A stretch of DNA of 5,445 nt from Pelotomaculum sp. UBA1371 (GTDB lineage Bacteria > Bacillota > Desulfotomaculia > Desulfotomaculales > Pelotomaculaceae), in assembly GCA_002305915.1 (NCBI GenBank), contig DBRJ01000024.1, positions 34,444-39,888 of the forward strand. Reading direction: 5' to 3'. Both the position numbers and the translations under genes were made by a program. Shown in pieces: positions 1 to 4,615 of the stretch; position 1 is the stretch's first letter, and each line of letters opens with the position of its first letter. The notes below the pieces were generated by a model. That model had not been told where the DNA came from, did not search any database, and was given only the letters and a program-made list of their open reading frames with translations.

Positions 1-816
1 GGTTCTGTCAGGGCCTATGTGGAAGGGGAGTTTTGCGGCGAACTGCCCTTTGAGGCGGGGACATACGGGTTGCCCTCGGACAGCCCCTATGTGAAGAGGC
101 TGCTTGTATACAGCAACTACACGGATTTGACCGGCAAGCAGGTATCCTTCAGGGTATTTGTCGACGGCAGGGAATACCCGGCAGCTACAAAACCCCCTGT
201 CGTTATCTGGGAATCGGGTAGCAGGATGCAGGTAGACCTGGTTGTTTCCGCGGAGCCGGCTCTGTTTGTAGACATGGAGGGGCACTGGGCTGCTCCGCAG
301 GTACGACAGCTGGTTGAAAAGGAAATTATCAGCGGTTATGAGGACCACCTGTTCAGGCCCGAAAACAGGATCACCCGGGCTGAAGCAGCGGTGGTGCTGG
401 CCCGCGCCCTTTCCCTGCCGGATGGCGATTACGGTGTTTTGGAAGGCTTCAGTGACGCCGGCGCCGTGGCCGTATGGGCAGCGGGACCGGTTGCGGCCGT
501 AGTTGAAAAAGGTTTATTTAAAGGGTACCCTGAAGGGGACGGGAAAATAGCCTTTCACCCGGAAGTGACTATTTCTAGAGCCGAACTGGCGGCCATTGTA
601 AGCCGGGTTACGGCGCAGGGGCAGGCTGGGCAGCAGCCGCAGGCCGTAAATTTCATCGATCTGGCGGATATACCGGGCTGGGCTCTGGAAGGAGTCGCCG
701 CAGCGGTCCGGCAGGAACTGGTAGAAGGCTACCCCGACGGCACTTTCAGGCCTGACGGGGAGGTTACCCGCGCCGAGGCGGCGGCTGTAATAGCCCGTCT
801 TCTTGAACAAATTTAA
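1..816 (+). CDS. SLH-anchored surface protein, 5'-truncated by window edge
   Basis: The reading frame is open from base 1 to the TAA at 814-816, so the true start lies upstream. The GTG at 19 has no ribosome binding site and falls inside a domain. The visible 271 residues begin within a beta-rich module of about 85 residues, which resembles the module in the dockerin protein at 2238-3134 (shared patterns YxxGExxGEL, Y-G-x-P, VxFxVxVDGxxY and QVDL). Three S-layer homology repeats follow, starting near codons 89, 149 and 217. They carry the usual GHWA opening, GYPxG turn and TRAE-type motif; repeat 2 has the variant ISRAE and FHP in place of FRP. SLH triplets bind pyruvylated secondary cell-wall polymer, so this is very likely a wall-anchored exported protein. 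The signal peptide must lie outside the window. The SLH block is a close paralogue of that in the next gene, 65 bases downstream. The function of the exposed domain is unknown. Confidence 0.93.
   Translation, partial: GSVRAYVEGEFCGELPFEAGTYGLPSDSPYVKRLLVYSNYTDLTGKQVSFRVFVDGREYPAATKPPVVIWESGSRMQVDLVVSAEPALFVDMEGHWAAPQVRQLVEKEIISGYEDHLFRPENRITRAEAAVVLARALSLPDGDYGVLEGFSDAGAVAVWAAGPVAAVVEKGLFKGYPEGDGKIAFHPEVTISRAELAAIVSRVTAQGQAGQQPQAVNFIDLADIPGWALEGVAAAVRQELVEGYPDGTFRPDGEVTRAEAAAVIARLLEQI
265..813 (+). repeat. SLH triplet, copy 1 of a duplicated cassette
   Basis: This segment encodes three SLH repeats and matches 1662-2210 along its whole length at protein level. A perfect 20-base identity lies at 766-785 against 2160-2179, over the last TRAEAAA motif. 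This suggests a tandem gene duplication that has since diverged. Confidence 0.75.
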
Positions 817-866
817 AATGAAAGCAGGTTTCTTGACTCCTTTTAGTTGCAGATCACTTAAAATAC

Positions 867-873
867 AAGGAGG
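867..873 (+). promoter_or_regulatory. ribosome binding site fixing a GTG start
   Basis: AAGGAGG lies 8 bases before the GTG at 882. It fixes that GTG as the start of the second SLH gene, because the frame then opens directly into a textbook signal peptide. No ATG in this frame is as well placed. Confidence 0.85.
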
Positions 874-881
874 AAAACAAG

Positions 882-2216
882 GTGCTGAAGTTAAGAAAAG
901 GGTATCTTTGGGGGCTAGTGCTTGTTCTGTTGTGCTCGCTTGTTTTAGCGCTCCCTGCTCTGGCAGAGGAAGATGTAGAAGATGAACTGGGGATCATGCC
1001 CATGGGTATTACGGGCAAGGTCCAGTGGACGGACCAGAAGCTGGTCACCGAAGGCGATATTAAAGTGTTTATCGGTGCCAAGGAAGTCGGTGGAGGGGCC
1101 ATCATGCCCGACGGGATGTTCGCAGTCCTGGCCGGGAAGGACTCCGGGGATAACGGGCAGAAACTTAGCTTTGTCGTGATCATAGGGGAAAAGGAATACC
1201 CCGCGGTTGTTCTGCCGGAGGAGATCCTCTGTGCCGAGGGTACGCTCAAGGATAATGTAGTACTGGCCATAGAAAAGGATAAGTCGTCCGGCGGCGGCGG
1301 TGGCGGCGGCGGTTCTGATTCTGACTCTGCTCCGGCCAAGCCTTTCGCGGCGCCCTACGGGGGAACTTATAAAGGGAGCATTGAAGTGAGCCTGGCAACC
1401 ACAACCAGCGGGGCCGTTATTTACTACACCACGGACGGCAGCAACCCCAAAGAAAGCGCCACCCGCAAGGAATACACGGAGCCCTTCAAGGTTGGAACCA
1501 CCACCGTTGTAAGAGCGGTTGCTTTTAAAGACAGCCTTTCCAGCGATATACTTATTTCCGCCTATACTATCACAGAGCCCGACGCTGCTGAACCCAACGG
1601 TGAAGATGACCCGCCGGCAACGGGTGACGACAACCCGCCGGCAGCCGGCGACGCTGGCGGATTGGTTGATATGAAAGGCCACTGGGCCGCCCAGACCGTT
1701 CAGGAACTGGTGGAGCAGGGAATTATCAGCGGCTATGAAGACAACACCTTCCGCCCGGATAATTTAATAAACCGTGCAGAGTGCTCGGCCATTTTAGCAA
1801 GGGCTTTAAATCTCAGTGCGGGAGCGGCGACACTCGATGCTTTCAGCGACTCGGCCGACGTGCCTGCCTGGGCTAAAGACCCGGTAGCGGCGGCTGTGGA
1901 GGCAGCTTTACTGAAGGGTTATCCGGAAGCAGACGGCTCAACAACATTCCGGCCGGCCAGGCAGGTCACCAGGGCTGAACTGGCGGTTATCCTGAGCAGG
2001 GTTGTGGTCAAGGAGCTGGGAGAACAGCAGCCTGCCGCTGCGAGTTTTGCCGACCTGGAAAAAATACCCACCTGGGCTTTGGATGGAATAAACATAGCTG
2101 CTGAGAAGGGTCTTGTGCAGGGCTATCCCGACGGCACATTCCAACCGGATAAGGAAGTCACCCGCGCCGAGGCGGCGGCAATGATCGCCCGCCTTCTGGG
2201 CGTGCTCAAAGCCTAA
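882..2216 (+). CDS. exported SLH protein with chitobiase/Fn3-associated-like domain
   Basis: This is a 444-residue protein starting at GTG. A signal peptide spans residues 1-28 (basic start, Leu/Val core, cleavage after ALA). Residues about 41-131 form a small beta domain distantly like the exposed modules of the flanking genes (IKVFIGAKEVGG, LSFVVIIGEKEYPAV). A run of eight glycines (137-144) leads into residues about 151-231, which carry the GTYKG, IYYTTDGSNP and TTVVRAVAF signature of the chitobiase C-terminal/Fn3-associated family. This family is a non-catalytic beta module common in surface proteins. An acidic Pro-rich linker (232-260) precedes three SLH repeats (about 261-310, 321-374, 388-440) with INRAE, VTRAE and VTRAE motifs. 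The protein is thus a wall-anchored display protein with two beta domains held off the surface by flexible linkers. It begins 65 bases after the previous stop, and the next gene starts 21 bases after its end, so co-transcription is likely. The ligand is unknown, and no catalytic residues are recognisable. Confidence 0.95.
   Translation: MLKLRKGYLWGLVLVLLCSLVLALPALAEEDVEDELGIMPMGITGKVQWTDQKLVTEGDIKVFIGAKEVGGGAIMPDGMFAVLAGKDSGDNGQKLSFVVIIGEKEYPAVVLPEEILCAEGTLKDNVVLAIEKDKSSGGGGGGGGSDSDSAPAKPFAAPYGGTYKGSIEVSLATTTSGAVIYYTTDGSNPKESATRKEYTEPFKVGTTTVVRAVAFKDSLSSDILISAYTITEPDAAEPNGEDDPPATGDDNPPAAGDAGGLVDMKGHWAAQTVQELVEQGIISGYEDNTFRPDNLINRAECSAILARALNLSAGAATLDAFSDSADVPAWAKDPVAAAVEAALLKGYPEADGSTTFRPARQVTRAELAVILSRVVVKELGEQQPAAASFADLEKIPTWALDGINIAAEKGLVQGYPDGTFQPDKEVTRAEAAAMIARLLGVLKA
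1290..1313 (+). repeat. GGC/GGT codon run encoding eight glycines
   Basis: There are eight consecutive glycine codons in the order GGC x3, GGT, GGC x3, GGT, so the unit GGCGGCGGCGGT occurs twice. It encodes a flexible linker between two beta domains. It is a plausible slippage site for changes in linker length. Confidence 0.85.
1662..2210 (+). repeat. SLH triplet, copy 2 of a duplicated cassette
   Basis: This copy is paralogous to 265-813, with matching repeat order, spacing and linker motifs (GHWAA, IISGYED, FSD, GQQP/EQQP, GYPDGTF, EVTRAEAAA). Divergence is spread evenly, apart from short identical blocks such as 2160-2179. Confidence 0.75.
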
Positions 2217-2237
2217 GGAGATGGAGGTTACCCCGGG

Positions 2238-3134
2238 ATGTTAACATTTTTAAAGAAAAGCGCAGCAAGAAGAAACCTTTTTATTGTCCTGTGCGCGGTG
2301 GTCATGCTCAGCCTGGCCACCGCGGGCGCGGCCCAGGCGCAGGCTCCCTATCCTGCCTTTTATGGCGGGCTGCTCAAGGACACAGCCGGTAATGATGTGG
2401 CCTGGGATGCCGTATATGGCTATATGAACGGCGAACTGAGGGGGGAGTTATACAAGGAGGACCTGCGGCCCGAGGATTATAATGCCGGTGAGTACGGCAT
2501 GCCCTATAACGATCTGGTCTGGGTGAAGCACCTGGTGGTGCACTGCCTGGAAAGCGAGGGTCTTGCCGGCTGCAACAATAAGCCGGTAACCTTCAAGGTG
2601 GAGGTGGACGGCGTGGTTTATGATGCCGTATCCAATCCCTCACCCGTGTTGTGGAAATCCCATGACGTGAGACAAGTTGACCTGACCATAGCAATGTCAA
2701 ACCCCACGGGTCTGGAAGGTACTGTTTTGCTGGACGGGAAAGCCGACCACCAGGGTACTGTGGTCAAGGTAACCCAGGGTTCAACTGTAAAGACGGTGAC
2801 AACTTCATCTAACGGCAGTTACCAGGTCACCGGTTTGGCCCCCGGCAGCTGCACTGTAGAATATGATAATGAAAATGCAAGATGGAAAAAAGTAACTAAA
2901 AACGCCACGATCATATCCGACCAGATGATTCAAATGCCCCTGGTGACCCTTTATATCGGGGACATGAACTCCGACAATATGATTAATTTGCAGGACCTCC
3001 TGTGGATGTCCCGGCACATCGGCAAAAATTCGACTTCCGCGGACTGGTCGACTGCCAGGTACGCCGATGTGAACGGCGATAATGCCGTTAATATCCTGGA
3101 CCTTATTAAGGTCAATCAGAATATCGGGTTATAG
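2238..3134 (+). CDS. exported dockerin type I protein, non-catalytic
   Basis: This 298-residue protein starts at ATG, 9 bases after a GGAGGT ribosome binding site (2223-2228) and 21 bases after the previous stop, so it is probably translated from the same mRNA. A signal peptide covers about residues 1-34 (Arg/Lys-rich start, hydrophobic core, AQA cleavage). Residues about 38-153 form the beta module also seen in the first gene, here with an inserted loop holding Cys103 and Cys112. Residues about 157-235 look like a carboxypeptidase-regulatory-like beta sandwich (GTVLLDG, SSNGSYQVTGLAPGSCTVEY). Residues 241-298 are a dockerin type I with two 12-residue calcium loops. The ligand positions are D242, N244, D246, N250, D253 and D277, N279, D281, N285, D288, and each loop is followed by a short helix ending in IG. 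Dockerins bind cohesins, and two cohesin-like genes lie downstream. There is no glycosidase or protease domain, so the cargo is a structural or binding module. That it pairs with the local cohesins is inference. Confidence 0.95.
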   Translation: MLTFLKKSAARRNLFIVLCAVVMLSLATAGAAQAQAPYPAFYGGLLKDTAGNDVAWDAVYGYMNGELRGELYKEDLRPEDYNAGEYGMPYNDLVWVKHLVVHCLESEGLAGCNNKPVTFKVEVDGVVYDAVSNPSPVLWKSHDVRQVDLTIAMSNPTGLEGTVLLDGKADHQGTVVKVTQGSTVKTVTTSSNGSYQVTGLAPGSCTVEYDNENARWKKVTKNATIISDQMIQMPLVTLYIGDMNSDNMINLQDLLWMSRHIGKNSTSADWSTARYADVNGDNAVNILDLIKVNQNIGL

Positions 3135-3149
3135 CGCAAAAATCATGGA

Positions 3150-3170
3150 CGGGGTTGTACCCGCTTCTTA
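3150..3170 (+). terminator. weak possible terminator after the dockerin gene
   Basis: A short stem CGGG/CCCG (3150-3153 with 3160-3163) is followed by the pyrimidine-rich CTTCTTA. It starts 16 bases after the stop codon, which is the right place, but the stem has only 4 pairs and the tract is not a clean U-run. Rho-independent termination is therefore doubtful. Confidence 0.25.
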
Positions 3171-3241
3171 TCACCAGGGCCAGTCCACCCGCGTATGTAA
3201 TACTTGAATTAGACCCGCGATGCTCTAAAATGCAGGAGACG

Positions 3242-3260
3242 CTCCGGAACAGTTTCGGAG
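3242..3260 (+). other. 8-bp hairpin in the intergenic region
   Basis: CTCCGGAA pairs with TTTCGGAG (one G-U pair) around a 3-base loop CAG. It is not followed by a U-tract, so it is not a standard terminator. It could be a 3' processing or stability element of the upstream mRNA, or part of a larger fold. Confidence 0.45.
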
Positions 3261-3446
3261 AGAGTGTTTGTAGCTATATCCTATCAGTTTTCCCTATAGA
3301 ATTACGCCGCTGACATACCCCGTGCAAATAGAAGAATGACAGCTCAGGCGCCGGAGCCTTGCCTGCCGGGTTGAAGCCGGTTTTGGTGATATCGCCGGCT
3401 CTGAAGAGTATATATTGATAAATAAATAAAAGCTGTTGATAGACGG

Positions 3447-3469
3447 TTCGAAGCGATTTTTTCTTCGGA
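3447..3469 (+). promoter_or_regulatory. imperfect inverted repeat, possible operator
   Basis: TTCGAAG (3447-3453) and CTTCGGA (3463-3469) form a 7-bp inverted repeat, with one G-T pair, around a 9-base T-rich centre. Its right arm lies where the -35 box of the TATAAT at 3486 should be, and no good -35 match is present there. Such a layout could suit a regulator site, but the repeat could also act as an RNA hairpin. Confidence 0.3.
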
Positions 3470-3485
3470 TTGAAGTGTTTTTCAG

Positions 3486-3491
3486 TATAAT
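3486..3491 (+). promoter_or_regulatory. candidate -10 box for the cohesin gene
   Basis: This is a perfect TATAAT in AT-rich sequence, 187 bases before the cohesin-dockerin start. The sequence 17 bases upstream (CTTCGG) is a poor -35 match, so recognition may need an activator or may not occur. If used, it would give a leader of roughly 180 bases. A TTGACA at 3514-3519 has no matching -10 box at normal spacing. Confidence 0.3.
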
Positions 3492-3589
3492 TTTGGTCCG
3501 GGATTTTTATAGCTTGACAGGATTTTATTGGTTTTTGACGAAGTTCATATTCTACTGAGGGAAATAAAAATGTTTACATAAAGGGGGGC

Positions 3590-3655
3590 TGTACACTAAT
3601 TTGGACGGTGAGATGTTCCCGGAAGAGTGTCGGGATGAAGCGGTCTTTCAGGGAT
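3590..3655 (+). mobile_element. possible relic of an IS3-family end
   Basis: The sequence from TGTACACTAATTTGGAC into GGTGAGATG resembles, from memory, the outer end of IS3-family (IS150-like) elements, which begin TGTA and continue with TTGGACGATGAAATG. The frame read through it (3613-3660) gives FPEECRDEAV, which is like the EEFRDEAV start of IS3-family OrfA proteins. No complete transposase or opposite inverted end is visible nearby. It would be a solo remnant lying directly before the cohesin gene. The match is short and unverified. Confidence 0.3.
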
Positions 3656-3677
3656 CTTTTAGTGGAGGAGGGAGAAG

Positions 3678-4451
3678 ATGTTTAATAAAAAGGCAAAGCT
3701 GTTCTTTAGTATAGGATTAATGGCCGTTTTATGCCTGGCAGTTCCTGCCCTGGCCGGTGCGGCGACAGTGGCCCCCGTTGCCCCGCAAACGGTATCAGTT
3801 AATCAGCAGTTTGACGTGGATATAGTTATTAGCGGCAACACGACCACTATAGGCGCTATGGACTTCAGGCTGGATTTCGATAAAGCAAAGTTGCAGGTTA
3901 TTGACTACAAAATTGGCAACTTTTTGCATCAGAGCATTGTTCCCGCCGTTTCGGGAGCGGACGAAACCACGTGTATCAACTGGGCCAATAACACCGGTGT
4001 TGTTGGAGCCGGTTTGCAGGGTTCCAATAACAGCAGTACAGGGACAGTGCTGACTGTAACTTTTAAAGCGCTGAGCACGGGGACCACCAGTCTGAACATT
4101 GCCTCATCGAGCCTGAAGCCTGCCAGCCAGAGCACAGTGGTGAGCGCCGGCACTTCATCAACTACTATCATCATAGAAGAGGCAAGCGCATCAATTATCG
4201 GAGACTTTAATGAAGATGAAAATGTGGACTTTGAAGATTTAATGATCTTTGCCTCGGCCTGGGGCAAAACATCCAGCGACACCGGCTGGTCTCAGGCTGT
4301 TGCGGGATACACCAACTCACCTTACAACCGTTGTGACATTGCCCCGGCCCAGGGCAATTACCCCAATATGACAATACAGCCGGACGGCGAGGTGAATTTT
4401 GAGGATCTGATGATCTTCACCATGGCGTGGAACTACGCCGTATCCCATTAA
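3678..4451 (+). CDS. exported cohesin-dockerin fusion protein
   Basis: This 257-residue protein starts at ATG, 6 bases after a strong AGGAGG (3666-3671). A signal peptide spans residues 1-26 (MFNKKAK, hydrophobic core, ALA cleavage). Residues about 29-167 form a cohesin-like beta sandwich. It shows the opening VSVNQQFDVDIVI, the MDFRLDFDKAKLQV strand pair (the family's FxLxYDPxxLxV pattern) and the TGTVLTVTFKAL strand. Residues 175-257 are a dockerin-like pair. The first loop is regular (D176, N178, D180, D184, D187) and followed by LMIFASAWG. The second is stretched between D220 and D243 by a segment containing PAQG and PDGEVN, then LMIFTMAWN. This interrupted arrangement resembles a dockerin-like variant that I recall from non-cellulosomal bacterial surface proteins. 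A cohesin and dockerin in one chain could let the protein link a dockerin cargo to another cohesin, or self-associate. No wall anchor is present, so attachment would be through its dockerin. Binding partners are unproven. Confidence 0.93.
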   Translation: MFNKKAKLFFSIGLMAVLCLAVPALAGAATVAPVAPQTVSVNQQFDVDIVISGNTTTIGAMDFRLDFDKAKLQVIDYKIGNFLHQSIVPAVSGADETTCINWANNTGVVGAGLQGSNNSSTGTVLTVTFKALSTGTTSLNIASSSLKPASQSTVVSAGTSSTTIIIEEASASIIGDFNEDENVDFEDLMIFASAWGKTSSDTGWSQAVAGYTNSPYNRCDIAPAQGNYPNMTIQPDGEVNFEDLMIFTMAWNYAVSH

Positions 4452-4492
4452 GGGTAAAAACCAAGTGTGAACATAATAAATATCTGTCTTAT

Positions 4493-4530
4493 ACGTCTTC
4501 CTGCCGAACCGGGCTGGTGGCAGGAGACGT
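4493..4530 (+). other. strong stem-loop between the two cohesin genes
   Basis: ACGTCT-T-CCTGCC (4493-4505) pairs with GGCAGG-AGACGT (4519-4530) to give 12 base pairs with one bulged T. The 13-base loop can form three more pairs (ACC 4508-4510 with GGT 4516-4518). It begins 42 bases after the upstream stop and lacks a downstream U-run, so it is not a classical plus-strand terminator. Intergenic stem-loops that set transcript ratios by RNA processing are known from cellulosome operons; that role here is inference. Confidence 0.7.
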
Positions 4531-4615
4531 CTTAGGATTAGAGGGAGTGATGCGGGAAGGATTTGTAAGATTAAAATAACGACACAATGTTTAGTGCTAA
4601 TTAGGAGGTGTGTTG

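Larger units (their letters stand above)
3135..3677 (+). other. 543-base intergenic region with hairpins and control signals
   Basis: No convincing gene lies between the dockerin gene and the cohesin gene. The 5' half is GC-balanced and contains hairpins at 3150-3163, 3242-3260 and 3375-3400 (AGCCGG/CCGGCT arms around a 14-base loop). From about 3405 to 3590 it becomes AT-rich and holds promoter-like boxes, and 3590-3655 resembles an insertion-sequence end. I recognise no known riboswitch class, tRNA or other RNA gene. Either a decayed gene or a structured leader is possible. Confidence 0.6.

Noticed and set aside
833..864. TTGACT with TAAAAT as a promoter for the second SLH gene
   Set aside because: Spacing is 20 bases, and the start of transcription would fall in the ribosome binding site. 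Read-through from the first gene is simpler.
803..985. Small plus-strand frame bridging the first two genes
   Set aside because: It overlaps the end of the first gene and the signal peptide region of the second in another frame, and has no ribosome binding site.
854..1339. Minus-strand open frame of 161 codons rich in Ser and Pro
   Set aside because: It is a shadow of the plus-strand gene; the poly-Pro run is the complement of the glycine tract.
945..1682. Long minus-strand open frame of 245 codons
   Set aside because: It lies inside the second SLH gene, has no ribosome binding site or recognisable domain, and reads as the complement of the linker and beta domains. The plus-strand frame has a clear signal peptide and domains.
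3230..3313. 27-codon frame starting at ATG in the intergenic region
   Set aside because: It has no ribosome binding site and no recognisable protein pattern, and it overlaps the hairpin at 3242-3260. Chance is likely.
3514..3540. TTGACA and TTGACG as -35 boxes, or as a 21-base-spaced direct repeat
   Set aside because: Neither has a good -10 box 16-18 bases downstream, and a 5-base repeat in AT-rich DNA is weak evidence of a binding site.
3601..3714. 37-codon frame (TTG or ATG start) overlapping the cohesin gene start
   Set aside because: Start signals are weak and the frame runs over the cohesin ribosome binding site. It was kept only as a hint of a transposase remnant, not as a gene.
3929..4282. 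Minus-strand open frame of 117 codons
   Set aside because: It is antisense to the cohesin-dockerin coding sequence, with no start signals or domain pattern.
4493..4530. Stem-loop as a rho-independent terminator
   Set aside because: The sequence after the stem is CTTAGGATTAG, with no U-run, so only a structural element is claimed.
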